This document shows positions 40,301 to 44,983 of a stretch of DNA of 64,000 nt, in pieces. Every line of letters starts with the position of its first letter. The stretch's first letter is position 1. Below the pieces are notes generated by a model. That model was not told where the DNA came from and ran no database searches. It was given only the letters and a program-made list of their open reading frames with translations. The translations under genes were made by a program, and so were the position numbers. The stretch is from Luidia sarsii. Its lineage: Eukaryota; Echinodermata; Asteroidea; Paxillosida; Luidiidae. The stretch is taken from the NCBI GenBank assembly GCA_949987565.1, contig OX465109.1, positions 10,559,102 to 10,623,101 on the forward strand. Direction: 5' to 3'.

Positions 40301-41606
40301 GACTTAAATGACCCAAATGCCCACCCCCCCCCAAAAAAAAAAGGTTTTCACGAAACTTGTATTTGGAAATAACTCAAAAACGGGAAATCTGTGATGTGTA
40401 AGAATCAGTTGGAAATTGAAGTGTCGTATGTGAAGTTTGAAATGTCATATTGAAGTGATATAAGGGACGTACGATCAAAATTTCTACCCAGGAAAGTGAA
40501 TATGATTGAAATGGGAGCATTTGTGAAATATCGTTTTTCACTCGAGAACAAAACAAGGTCTCCACAATAGTACACACATGAGTAAGTGTGTACCCCTTTC
40601 TTCAGTGACCGTGCACTGTGCATTCGTAACCCTCTTTCTTACACTGTTTTCATTTCGGCGCAGAATGAGATGGGAAGTGTGGATCTGGCGTCAACGCTCA
40701 CCGTGGCCCTGCGGGATACCAGCCAAACGCACATGCAGCCAGAGGGCGGCGCGCCGGACACCATCGAGGTAGAAATTAACCAATGTTTTGGAGTCTCTTT
40801 TTTCCTCCTATAAACATGCCCTTTGAAAGTGGGTTACCATAAACCTTCATTTTGAGACATTATCAGCTCTTTGGAAAACACCACCTTTGATTGATTGGTT
40901 GACTGATTGGGTGATTATATTGGTTTTCCCCCCTCTTTTTGAAGCTCAAAACGATGGCTTTCACGGAGACCGTGCCCGTGAAACCCGTAGAACCCTGGAT
41001 CATCGCAGTCAGCACCGTGGGTGGTGTGCTCGGTCTCGTTATCCTCATAGCAGCCCTGTGGAAGGTACGTTACAGCCCATCCGCCATGTGCACAATCGCG
41101 TGGTGGCGCCCTTTACAAATCAAAGTTGGCCGATTTGGTGGGACTGCGTCGCAGTTGACTCTTCGGGTGGGGTTCTTTTGAGCTTTTACACTCAACTGGT
41201 GAACTAGATCGAGTTTTGTTGGACAAACGATTTTGCCCACTCTACTTTCTCTATTGGTTTTTACAGTCTTGTCTTCCGTTTCCAATTCGCTCTGCATACC
41301 AGTATTACGGGTTAACCGGAGGCCATCAGAGACGAGGCTTATCGCTGGTGCCCACCAACGAGTTGATTTCATAATGTGGTTTCGTGTAACACGCTATGCA
41401 ACCTGCATGAGTGGGTCACCACTGGTATTCGGCATGGTCCTAGTCTGTCAGGATATGTATGTGTATAATAATTGCCAGAACTAATAAGATATAAGACTCG
41501 ATAGAATGATTGTGATTTTCTCTCTTCATTCTCCGTCCCACAGCTCGGCTTCTTCAAGAGGAAAGAAAAGGACAAGCTGACGCAAGCAATGGACGGAGGA
41601 ATCTGA
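10111..41606 (+). CDS. Integrin alpha subunit, alpha4/alpha9-like (25 exons joined)
   Basis: A transmembrane receptor subunit that pairs with an integrin beta chain to bind matrix or cell-surface ligands. The joined exons give 1117 residues, a normal length for an alpha chain without an I domain. Order: signal peptide (hydrophobic core about 32-50), seven-bladed FG-GAP propeller (about 51-495), thigh and calf region (about 496-1060), membrane helix (1075-1096), and a 20-residue tail with GFFKR at 1099-1103. Cation loops DLNNDGLSD (347-355), DVNRDGYND (409-417) and DVDYNYYPD (471-479) lie in blades 5-7. [13 protein letters not shown] and CQAGIS resemble vertebrate alpha4/alpha9. No I/A domain is inserted and no clear RxRR cleavage site is seen. 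Sequons: N217, N487, N653, N763, N851, N886. Exons are GC-rich; introns are repeat-filled. The subfamily is inferred; the integrin identity is secure. Confidence 0.96.
11352..11393. repeat. Poly-C/poly-A run
   Basis: Fifteen C followed by 27 A directly after a CGAAACGTC-family remnant (GGCGTTTCGA). Run lengths in such tracts are often misassembled. Confidence 0.85.
14565..14727 (-). mobile_element. tRNA-derived SINE (head plus body)
   Basis: On the minus strand, a tRNA-like head has a perfect B box (GGTTCGAATCC, complement of 14658-14668) and an A-box-like GGTTAAGACGTC. It is followed by a body reading CATCAGGCATCGGGCAAAG. The body recurs at about 38248-38325, which supports an interspersed element rather than a tRNA gene. 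Confidence 0.6.
14959..15086 (+). CDS. Integrin alpha exon 2
   Basis: Residues 86-128, starting WILVGAPRG (blade 1 GAP motif), then PGALYRCQ and [12 protein letters not shown]. Acceptor CCATCGCCAG; donor GTGAGT at 15087. Phase 2 in, phase 1 out, matching its neighbours. Confidence 0.95.
15105..15480 (+). repeat. CCAAAGGC minisatellite in intron 2
   Basis: Tandem CCCAAAGGC / CTCCAAAGGCAC units of about 9-12 bp, starting about 20 bases after the exon 2 donor. They read as (PK)-rich or (GAF/LW)-rich false frames on the two strands. Confidence 0.9.
15640..15743 (+). CDS. Integrin alpha exon 3
   Basis: Residues 129-163. Contains [13 protein letters not shown], a hallmark wording of the alpha4/alpha9 propeller. 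Acceptor CGTCTTCCACAG; donor GTAAGG at 15744; phase 1 in, 0 out. Confidence 0.95.
15744..16514 (+). repeat. Intron 3: TATCGAACG minisatellite split by a MITE
   Basis: Diverged units of the type GTATCGAACGTGTTNTTGTAATA occupy about 15830-16030 and resume at 16331-16490. Between them, 16033-16331 starts ACACTGTAAAAA and ends TTTTTATAGTGT (12-bp inverted ends, one mismatch) and is full of ATGCGCATGA and ACTTGAGGC words. The simplest reading is a short inverted-repeat element inserted into a minisatellite. Confidence 0.65.
16515..16662 (+). CDS. Integrin alpha exon 4
   Basis: Residues 164-212, starting [12 protein letters not shown] and ending MRPCKD. It has the paired cysteines typical of propeller blade 2. 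Acceptor CAATTCGCCCAG; donor GTGGGT at 16663; phase 0 in, 1 out. Confidence 0.94.
16702..16887. mobile_element. Short inverted-repeat element (MITE-like)
   Basis: A perfect 25-bp inverted repeat: CTCTTGTCAAAAAGATCATC begins the left arm (16702-16726) and its complement is at 16863-16887. It lies 40 bases past the exon 4 donor. No target duplication is obvious. Confidence 0.7.
16931..17018. mobile_element. MITE-like element, AGGTTTGCGGTGACAC ends
   Basis: AGGTTTGCGGTGACAC at 16931 is exactly mirrored by GTGTCACCGCAAACCT ending at 17018, an 88-bp element. The same end sequence recurs at 22801, 23041, 32715, 35600, 43610 and 47695. Confidence 0.75.
17170..17320. repeat. CGAAACGTC family, two facing copies
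   Basis: GACGTTTCGACCCCAATCAGG (minus orientation) is followed within 40 bases by CTGCTGGGATCGAAACGTC (plus), then GTCAGTGAGCAGTTCGCAAC and ATTTGTGTATAT. It is a worn form of the palindrome seen intact at 57761-57845. Confidence 0.65.
17526..17645 (+). CDS. Integrin alpha exon 5
   Basis: Residues 213-252. [14 protein letters not shown] and [12 protein letters not shown] form the blade 3 FG-GAP. N217 is a possible glycan site (NGS). Acceptor CTCTCTGACAG; donor GTAAGT at 17646; phase 1 both sides. Confidence 0.95.
17646..18311 (+). other. Intron 5, nothing recognised
   Basis: Unique-looking sequence without a coding exon. TATGATCAATCGTGAG near 18070 resembles the CGATCAATCGCAAGG word at about 29190. 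Confidence 0.5.
18312..18413 (+). CDS. Integrin alpha exon 6
   Basis: Residues 253-286, starting [16 protein letters not shown] and ending NENEYIG. Acceptor GATGTTTAAAG; donor GTAAGA at 18414; phase 1 both sides. Confidence 0.92.
19002..19249 (-). mobile_element. PIF/Harbinger-like MITE, copy 1
   Basis: Inverted ends GGCCGTTTTCGAAATGAAGG and its near complement, about 30 bp. The body matches 28834-29073 in opposite orientation (shared CAAGCGTTTGGCCCCAG and ACAAACCACAA words). Taking one base more at each end, it is flanked by TAA on both sides. Confidence 0.7.
19337..19479 (+). CDS. Integrin alpha exon 7
   Basis: Residues 287-334. GYSVSTGHF and [17 protein letters not shown] form the blade 4 FG-GAP. 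Acceptor TGCCTCCGCAG; donor GTGAGT at 19480; phase 1 in, 0 out. Confidence 0.95.
19719..19840. mobile_element. 122-bp MITE with TTA target duplication
   Basis: GGCCGTGTCCGAAACGG is mirrored exactly at the other end (CCGTTTCGGACACGGCC). TTA stands directly on both sides (19716-19718, 19841-19843), the target duplication usual for PIF/Harbinger. It is related by its ends to 19002-19249 and 28834-29073. Confidence 0.8.
20109..20246 (+). CDS. Integrin alpha exon 8: first cation loop
   Basis: Residues 335-380. [15 protein letters not shown] (347-361) is a canonical calcium-binding loop plus GAP in blade 5; [12 protein letters not shown] follows. Acceptor TATCTCTGCAG; donor GTATAG at 20247 is weak. 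Phase 0 both sides. Confidence 0.94.
20453..20523 (-). mobile_element. tRNA-derived SINE head
   Basis: The minus strand carries a perfect B box (GGTTCGAATCC, complement of 20462-20472) and an A-box-like GTGGTTAAGATGTC about 40 bases upstream. The anticodon arm does not form a good tRNA, and it shares the GGTTAAGAYGTCTG word with 14650-14722, so I call a SINE. Confidence 0.55.
20731..20839 (+). CDS. Integrin alpha exon 9: second cation loop, part
   Basis: Residues 381-416, from [13 protein letters not shown] to [16 protein letters not shown]. The loop DVNRDGYND is completed by exon 10. Acceptor TTCGTTCCTTCAG; donor GTATAC at 20840 is non-consensus at +4; phase 0 in, 1 out. Confidence 0.94.
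20840..21322 (+). other. Intron 9 contents
   Basis: Nothing coding. Between about 21010 and 21150 are loose repeats of GTCTTGAAAA / TCTCGAAAAGATCTTG. Confidence 0.5.
21323..21417 (+). CDS. Integrin alpha exon 10
   Basis: Residues 417-448, starting [19 protein letters not shown] (blade 6 GAP and closing strand). Acceptor CATCTTTTATTAG; donor GTAACG at 21418; phase 1 in, 0 out. Confidence 0.95.
21836..22575. repeat. 14-bp minisatellite (ACTCGGACCCACTG)n in intron 10
   Basis: About 50 nearly identical 14-bp units with point variants CCTACTG and CCTAATG. The 3x14-bp superperiod leaves a minus-strand frame ([14 protein letters not shown]) open; it is not a gene. The high homogeneity suggests recent expansion. 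Confidence 0.95.
22695..23147. mobile_element. Head-to-head pair of AGGTTTGCGG-family units
   Basis: 22695-22802 and 23039-23147 are inverted copies, about 108 bp with roughly eight mismatches, separated by about 236 bp of AT-rich DNA. The GGTTTGCGGT ends face inward and CTCCTGAAGACGAGCAG faces outward. That is the reverse of the closed elements at 16931 and 35600. Each arm contains a hairpin followed by CGAAACGTC. Confidence 0.75.
23318..23454 (+). CDS. Integrin alpha exon 11: third cation loop
   Basis: Residues 449-493. [20 protein letters not shown] is followed by [15 protein letters not shown]. The loop D471-V-D-Y-N-Y-Y-P-D479 is the usual blade 7 variant. N487 is a sequon. Acceptor CGACCACAACAG; donor GTGAGT at 23455; phase 0 in, 2 out. 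Confidence 0.95.
23950..24790 (+). repeat. Polypyrimidine (CT) tract ending at exon 12 acceptor
   Basis: About 840 bases almost wholly C and T on the coding strand (CTCTCTCCCT units). It runs to within 10 bases of the exon 12 acceptor CTCTCTTGCCAG, so it is a vastly enlarged version of the normal polypyrimidine tract. Frames such as GERERERE on the minus strand are artefacts. Confidence 0.95.
24801..24961 (+). CDS. Integrin alpha exon 12: propeller end, thigh start
   Basis: Residues 494-547. [18 protein letters not shown] is the usual start of the thigh domain; [19 protein letters not shown] has the conserved disulphide pattern. Donor GTAAGG at 24962; phase 2 in, 1 out. Confidence 0.94.
24962..25680 (+). 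other. Intron 12 contents
   Basis: GACAGA-rich purine DNA from about 25240 to 25580, otherwise nothing recognised. It ends in a good pyrimidine tract and CCCCTTCGCAG. Confidence 0.6.
25681..25844 (+). CDS. Integrin alpha exon 13: thigh
   Basis: Residues 548-602, starting [20 protein letters not shown] and ending [10 protein letters not shown], the beta-sandwich wording of the thigh domain. Donor GTGAGT at 25845; phase 1 in, 0 out. Confidence 0.94.
26013..26255. mobile_element. MITE-like element, GGGCCCAATTTCATAGAG ends
   Basis: CCAATTTCATAGAGCCGCTT at the left end is mirrored at the right end (AAGCGGCTCTATGAAATTGG), with about 28-bp arms. The interior is AT-rich. Confidence 0.7.
26285..26690 (+). 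repeat. About 80-bp diverged tandem repeat in intron 13
   Basis: Roughly five worn copies of a unit containing TCAGGTGGTTGCTCACCT, GTGAGACATGGCATTGCC and ACCACCTTCTACACT. Confidence 0.65.
26690..26881. mobile_element. Possible MITE with TTCACACTAC ends
   Basis: TTTTCACACTACAGGGCG at the left and CACGGGTAGTGTGAATTG at the right give a short inverted end (TTCACACTAC). The interior is rich in CCCCGGGG-type words. Confidence 0.45.
26882..27366 (+). other. Rest of intron 13, nothing recognised
   Basis: No repeat or coding exon recognised; it ends in CATGTCCTCCCTCACAG, the exon 14 acceptor. Confidence 0.5.
27367..27537 (+). CDS. Integrin alpha exon 14: thigh
   Basis: Residues 603-659, starting [20 protein letters not shown]; includes the sequon N653 (NGT). 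Donor GTAAGC at 27538; phase 0 both sides. Confidence 0.94.
27775..28490 (+). repeat. 12-bp minisatellite (GAGCCTGGGCCA)n in intron 14
   Basis: About 59 units, with GAGCCTGAACCC variants spaced irregularly. The period of 12 keeps frames open both ways (EPGP on +, ALAQ on -), which mimics a collagen-like or proline-rich protein. No splice sites support coding use. Confidence 0.95.
28667..28746 (+). CDS. Integrin alpha exon 15
   Basis: Residues 660-685. [19 protein letters not shown] is the conserved C-x(5)-C segment at the end of the thigh. Acceptor TGCTGATTGGCAG; donor GTAAGG at 28747; phase 0 in, 2 out. Confidence 0.95.
28834..29073 (+). mobile_element. PIF/Harbinger-like MITE, copy 2, TTA target duplication
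   Basis: 240 bp with about 28-bp inverted ends (GGCCGTTTTCGAAATGGAGG). TTA lies immediately at both sides (28831-28833, 29074-29076). The body matches 19002-19249 inverted. Confidence 0.75.
29500..29580 (-). mobile_element. tRNA-like fragment
   Basis: The minus strand reads ACTCGGGTGGTTAGAGCGCT, a good A box, but the B-box region (CTGATTCATGGCC) is poor. Probably a SINE remnant. Confidence 0.35.
29693..29837 (+). CDS. Integrin alpha exon 16: calf-1
   Basis: Residues 686-734. [20 protein letters not shown] and [17 protein letters not shown] are typical strands of the integrin calf-1 sandwich. Acceptor CTTCGGCTGCACAG; donor GTGAGT at 29838; phase 2 in, 0 out. Confidence 0.95.
29838..30572 (+). 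other. Intron 16, nothing recognised
   Basis: Mostly unique-looking DNA without a coding exon or clear repeat. Confidence 0.5.
30573..30713 (+). CDS. Integrin alpha exon 17: calf-1
   Basis: Residues 735-781, starting [36 protein letters not shown] has paired cysteines and the sequon N763. Acceptor GTTTTTTCTTTAG; donor GTGAGT at 30714; phase 0 both sides. Confidence 0.94.
30720..31640 (+). repeat. TCC-rich pyrimidine tract at the start of intron 17
   Basis: About 920 bases of CCTCCTCCTTGCCCTCCTCC-type sequence starting directly after the exon 17 donor. Long Ser/Pro frames on + and Lys/Glu/Arg frames on - are artefacts of the trinucleotide bias. Confidence 0.95.
31895..32215 (+). repeat. AGCAGT/AGTAGC trinucleotide-type repeat
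   Basis: Imperfect (AGTAGC)/(AGCAGT)n in the same intron as the TCC tract, about 100 bases before exon 18. Confidence 0.85.
32319..32488 (+). CDS. Integrin alpha exon 18: calf-1 to calf-2
   Basis: Residues 782-837, starting [20 protein letters not shown]. The RR here does not fit a processing site. Acceptor GATTGCTTCCAG; donor GTAAGA at 32489; phase 0 in, 2 out. Confidence 0.93.
32730..32835. mobile_element. Hairpin element, 40-bp arms
   Basis: ACACCATGTATACGGTCTCT begins a 40-base arm (32730-32769), mirrored at 32796-32835 with one mismatch. It is a folded member of the AGGTTTGCGG family: ATTTGCGGTGACACC precedes the left arm, but the right copy lacks the outer GCGG part. Confidence 0.8.
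33253..33436 (+). CDS. Integrin alpha exon 19: calf-2
   Basis: Residues 838-899, starting [20 protein letters not shown], with sequons N851 and N886; ends [10 protein letters not shown]. It includes an alanine-rich loop, [16 protein letters not shown], that looks like a lineage insertion. Acceptor GTTACTCTCACAG; donor GTACGC at 33437; phase 2 in, 0 out. Confidence 0.93.
33501..33858. mobile_element. 358-bp MITE, GCCCCTACACAACATTGG ends
   Basis: A perfect 18-bp inverted terminal repeat. The interior has TCAGTGAGAGGTTTCTACTA and TCGTGAAAACCGCTTCATTT. Related copies lie at 36480-36683, 52357-52679, 57875-58236 and 58238-58570. Confidence 0.8.
34118..34155 (+). repeat. CGAAACGTC-family fragment
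   Basis: GCCTTTGAGAAAGAACCTGC followed by TAGGATCGAAACGTCC, the conserved hairpin-plus-CGAAACGTC core of the dispersed family. Confidence 0.7.
34396..34503 (+). CDS. Integrin alpha exon 20: calf-2
   Basis: Residues 900-935. [20 protein letters not shown] then [10 protein letters not shown] is the classic calf-2 strand ending in the LLYL-type motif. Acceptor TTTTTACCACCAG; donor GTAAAT at 34504; phase 0 both sides. Confidence 0.95.
34809..35034. mobile_element. Harbinger-like MITE, worn copy
   Basis: GGCTTTTTCGAAACCAC at the left and GTGGTTTCGAAAAAAAAAAG at the right, with internal GAGCCCGAGCCTTAGCC. It belongs to the GGCCGTTTTCGAAA group; no target duplication is visible. Confidence 0.55.
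35094..35237 (+). CDS. Integrin alpha exon 21
   Basis: Residues 936-983, starting [19 protein letters not shown]. It falls where other alpha chains have the calf-2 variable loop near the heavy/light junction; no basic cleavage site is present. Acceptor GTTCTGTCCCCTAG; donor GTGAGT at 35238; phase 0 both sides. Confidence 0.92.
35333..35732. repeat. About 30-bp tandem array ending in a MITE of the same family
   Basis: About nine units of GAAGGTTTGCRTGGTGGAAG plus CACCAAGTG (35333-35600) run into a closed element (about 35600-35732) whose ends are TTTGCGGTGACACCATGT and ACGTGGTGTGACCGCAAA. The array word GGTTTGCGTGGTG is a variant of the element end, so the array seems to have grown from the terminus. 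Confidence 0.75.
36176..36292 (+). CDS. Integrin alpha exon 22: calf-2
   Basis: Residues 984-1022. [18 protein letters not shown] carries the conserved C-x(4)-C-x(4)-C light-chain pattern. Acceptor CCCCGCCATTTCAG; donor GTAAGT at 36293; phase 0 both sides. Confidence 0.95.
36480..36683 (+). mobile_element. Partial copy of the ACAACATTGG-TIR MITE family
   Basis: Shares TTCACAGGTGTGCTATTTCA and TGACCTCGACCAATGTTGTG with 58238-58570. Only the right-hand half is present. Confidence 0.6.
36756..37215 (+). mobile_element. 460-bp MITE, GTGACCCGGCAC ends, ATAT duplication
   Basis: Inverted ends GTGACCCGGCAC (extending as about 28-bp imperfect arms). ATAT directly flanks both sides (36752-36755, 37216-37219). 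A second copy lies in opposite orientation at 51561-52009. No coding frame, so it is non-autonomous. Confidence 0.85.
37740..37935 (+). repeat. GCTGTT trinucleotide-type repeat
   Basis: Imperfect (GCTGTT)/(GCTGCT) repeat in intron 22, preceded at about 37682-37702 by a short (TG)n run. At about 37920-37960 GTTGTTACGGCAGTCGTCCG is mirrored at about 38056-38090, forming a hairpin with about 100 bases between. Confidence 0.7.
38248..38325 (+). repeat. SINE body copy
   Basis: GAGGTTTGCCCTGCTCGACG, then GTGCTTTAACCGATGCCTGA, matching 14565-14640 on the same strand. The tRNA-like head is absent here. Confidence 0.5.
38525..39415 (+). repeat. About 54-bp minisatellite in intron 22
   Basis: About 16 copies of a unit reading TGGCGATGTTCCTGCTGTAG, TTGCTGTCCTTATTGC, TGTTGCTGTTGC. 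The unit has internal trinucleotide structure; higher-order duplication (about 166 bp) is visible in 38600-38900. Confidence 0.9.
39795..39925 (-). repeat. CGAAACGTC-family element, fuller copy
   Basis: The minus strand reads TGATATACACAAATGTTGC, then TGACTAAAATTACC, GCCTTTGAGAAAGG, GGATCGAAACGTCAGGCCC. This order recurs at 57700-57780 and is the best guide to the full unit. Confidence 0.75.
39926..40663 (+). other. End of intron 22, nothing recognised
   Basis: AT-rich DNA with a short fragment ACAAATGTTGCAAACTGCTT (40275) from the CGAAACGTC family; no coding exon. Confidence 0.5.
40664..40768 (+). CDS. Integrin alpha exon 23: calf-2 end
   Basis: Residues 1023-1057, starting [20 protein letters not shown]. 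Acceptor TTTCATTTCGGCGCAG; donor GTAGAA at 40769 is weak but keeps phase 0. Confidence 0.92.
40945..41064 (+). CDS. Integrin alpha exon 24: membrane helix
   Basis: Residues 1058-1097. [20 protein letters not shown] opens the single membrane span (1075-1096), with the invariant PW at the outer face. Acceptor CTCTTTTTGAAG; donor GTACGT at 41065; phase 0 both sides. Confidence 0.96.
41544..41606 (+). CDS. Integrin alpha exon 25: GFFKR tail and stop
   Basis: Residues 1098-1117, starting [11 protein letters not shown], then TGA. GFFKR pairs with the beta tail to hold the receptor inactive. The tail is short (20 residues) compared with alpha4 and alpha9. Acceptor TCTCCGTCCCACAG. Confidence 0.97.
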   Translation, partial: LGFFKRKEKDKLTQAMDGGI

Positions 41607-43608
41607 TCTCCTTAAGCCCCAAACTGTGTGGCATTTCTTTCATTTTTCGTTCCACACCAATTTGGTTCGTTTTTGCCCATCTGTCTTCTTTGACCTTTAT
41701 GTCGTCAAAAGATTGGAATGAAAGAATCTTTGAGCATGGGCATTTGAGCAATGAACGGTTTGATTGTTGTTCCTTTTGTGATTTCGCTTGCTTTTGAACT
41801 CTTCTCTCACGCTCAGTTGGGTGACGTTAGATACCATTTCTGGGATGCTTGCAATATTGTCATTATTTGTCTGCGCATTTCCCCATTGCATCATGCTTCC
41901 AAGATTCGTTGAGTTTAGTGGGACACCCACACTCAGCCAAATGCTCCCTTAATGCTCCCTTAAAGCTCAGGCGAATCTGTACGCGTACTGGAACTCTGTA
42001 AAAATCGCTGCGCATCGACGTCAGGCCGTAGCCATCTTGGAGACAGCGTAGCAACGGAACGAATGAAAGCGCACTGCGCGTGTGCAGGATTGGCCAATCA
42101 GCTGCCTTCTTTTGACCTCCAACCGAGGGCGCCCTACTGACAAAATAATTATGACGTCATGCGCACTAGGTCTATTCGTGCTTCCAGTCACTAAAACTAA
42201 CCTCTTCTATATGATATACGTAGATTTATCACTTTTGCTATGCATTTCTTCTGTTTACTTTAATGGTGCTAATGCCAGTGAGATACTTTGGTTGTAATGC
42301 TTTGTTTTGTTTCAAGTTCTTGAGGCAGAGAGATATGCGCACTTATAGGGCTCGATTTCACTGAATGCACGCCCCATGATCGAATCCATATCATAGGTCC
42401 ACCTAGATTACCGAGCAATGCAAGTTGCACTGGCACTTCGCCCACAGCTCAGGCAAAGTGCATCAGATATGCCTGTTGAGAGATGTGTGAAAAAAGTAGC
42501 TTTGGGGAAATCGAGACCGGGTATAGAGTAAAACAAGAGGACATTTTTTTGTTACACTCGCCTAATTCTTGCGATTTGTAGAAACACCTGCCAAAAAAAG
42601 CCAAACCGTGTTGTTTTCAGTTCACGCTATTGGTTTTATAACTGTAAAATCAGGTAGTTGTATAATGTGTACACAGTGTCTGTTATTGATACAATCAATC
42701 ATTGTTGCTACAATGGTCAATTAAGTATGACATTCATTCGCTTTACTAGGGGAGAAATTAACCGCTTCATATGTTGCTTTTGTAAAGTTTCGTTTCGTTC
42801 GTGTTTAAGTGTGGCCTTTGTGTGGTTTTACGCCTACTTAAAGGCGTCATACTGGTCTGTTGTCGGAATATTTATGATTATTTTACCCTATATTTTATAG
42901 ATAGGACTTTTTTATAATTCTGATAATTTTTGGGAGAGAAAATTGTATAACATTTGGTAGCTGCTATGTGTGAATGTGATGACCTCATAGCATGTTTTCT
43001 TTTATGATTGACGGTTCTTAAATTTTTCGTTTCGTTGTAATTTGTACAAGGGCTGCCTGTCTAAAGGTCTGCCGCCATGGACTGACTGTGCTGCATTCTA
43101 AAGGGGTAGACGATAGTGCAAGCGCACTTCCGGTTTTTGACCCCCTCCCCCCTCTCTCTCTCTCTCTCTCTCTCTCGGATCTTGCCTTCGGGACCCACGG
43201 TCGGCGGTAGCTCAAGTAGACCCAGTACCACCGCGCTTCAGGGGCACTCGCCGTGCGTCACTTGCATCGCGCCATGGCGCAATATCGTTTGTGACGTGAT
43301 GGAGGAGGGGGGGGGGCAGCAAAGATGAAGCGTCCGAGAATTGGGCACCCTTCACGGGCCCTCGCATTAAGCACGCTCCGGCGCGCTGCGCCCCAGTCAG
43401 GATGGCACTTAATTAAAACGCGCGCACCCGAGATGCCCACGTTTCCGTACGCTCTGAGAGTGGCCGTGGAGCCTGCATGGTCGACAACTTTTGTTTCTAT
43501 GCAATACAAGACAAAACCTTTGATTTTTTACGTTAAGGAAGCGAAAAGGTCAGCACCTTTCTGCGCCTTTGCATCGCGATGGAGGTACTAGCGCCTATTA
43601 AAAGTGGC

Positions 43609-43672
43609 GGGTTTGCGGTGACACCGTGTAATTCGGTCTCGTTCGAGAAGGAGTGGGGCTCTTTTCAGAATG
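43609..43672 (+). repeat. AGGTTTGCGG-family fragment
   Basis: GGGTTTGCGGTGACACCGTG, then GGTCTCGTTCGAGAAGGAG and GGGGCTCTTTTCAGAA; one end only. Confidence 0.65.
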
Positions 43673-43829
43673 TAGATGAAAACACATGAATCGTGTAAGG
43701 GAACAGAGGCCTATAAGAGAATAAATAGTGCGGTCCAGTGACCAAAAAAGTTCGAAGCAGACCAGACCCAATCTAGCACAATCATTGTCTCCAATATACC
43801 TGAAACGTTTCATCACCAACATCGTGTAT

Positions 43830-44060
43830 TTCACTCTCTCCCTTTCTCGCTCTCTCTTTCGTTCTCTCTTTCTCTTTCTCTCTCCCTCTGTCTGCTTTCC
43901 TCTCTCGCTAGGCCTATTTTTTTCTCTCACTCTCTTCCACTCTCCACCTCTCTGCCCTCCTCTCCATTTATTATATGAAAATGCCTCCCGCTTTCTCTCT
44001 CTTTCTCTCTCTTTCTCTCCTTTCTCTCCTTTCTCTCTTTTTCTCTCTCTGTCTCTCTCT
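43830..44060 (+). repeat. CT-rich tract
   Basis: Impure (TCTC)n, CTCTTTCTCTCTCC-type sequence. Low complexity; no gene. Confidence 0.85.
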
Positions 44061-44494
44061 TAATTGTTTGTTTGGATAGTTGTGGTTTTTTTTTAAACGT
44101 CGGGACTAATTCCACCATGCACGGGTACCAGTCGAAGGCAGCTAACCATTCCAACCAATAATGGCGACGCTTGTAATGATCCTCGGCGTTTCAACCAACC
44201 GTGCAAATACGTCCACGCATGTCGAAGATTATGGCTGATTAAAAATAACAACGCGTTTTTTTTGCGAAACATTTTCGTCGGTGTTCTAATTGGTGAAGTA
44301 CAGTATATAGAGTAGAATAGAAACGTGTTTATATTTAGCTCGAAAATGATTCCCCACATCTTGAAAACGCCGACGATGTGTGATACAATACAAATTATGT
44401 TTGTGAAATTAACTAATCTCTATGTACACTTATATTTTGTAAAATGTAAATAATTATATTCTGTACCGAAACACGTTGTTGATTATCCTATACG

Positions 44495-44500
44495 AATAAA
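44495..44500 (+). terminator. Polyadenylation signal AATAAA
   Basis: AATAAA in TACGAATAAAAAAACTAGG, followed by TTTTTTTACTTGTTTAG, which fits a downstream U-rich element. Assigned to the integrin by position only. Confidence 0.4.
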
Positions 44501-44574
44501 AAAACTAGGAGTGGCTTTTTTTACTTGTTTAGTGACGATGCAATTGAATGGGGTCCGTCTACATCACGAGCTCT

Positions 44575-44983
44575 ATAATAAACTAGAGTGCGCACTCATC
44601 GCGTGACGCGTGCCGACAAGGGGACTGCGACGCCATTACCAAAGAGGTGCAAATGCATGGATCTCTGTGGGGCAAACTAATCCCAATTTTTACAAAAGAA
44701 AGTAGGACATTAAAAATTCGCCAATCCCTTTAGGAATTGATGGCCTCTTACCTTTCATTACTTAAAACCATTTCTATAACATTTTAGTTTCCGCGTTCAC
44801 AACCTTTCGGCTATACTTTTTCCCATTCATATTACGCGCGATTGCTCCTGACATCCGGGCACCTGGAGCTGAAGTTGACCTCTTTGGTAATGGCGGATGC
44901 GCGTCCATGTCGGCACACGTTCGTACCGCGCGTGGATAGGGGAGTGCGCACTCTACAATAGTTTATTTATAGAGTTCTATGGT
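44575..44983. mobile_element. About 410-bp MITE-like element, about 73-bp inverted arms
   Basis: The left arm (44575-44648) has GAGTGCGCACTC, GTGCCGACA and GCCATTACCAAAGAGGT. The right arm (44878-44983) has the complements in reverse order, with small indels. No coding frame. Confidence 0.7.

Larger units (their letters stand above)
41607..44515 (+). other. Putative 3' untranslated region of the integrin gene
   Basis: No further exon is needed after the stop. The first good polyadenylation context is AATAAA at 44495-44500 after a long AT-rich, TGTA-rich stretch. The region also holds an AGGTTTGCGG-family fragment (43609-43672) and CT tracts (43143-43180; 43830-44060). The length is inferred. 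Confidence 0.35.
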
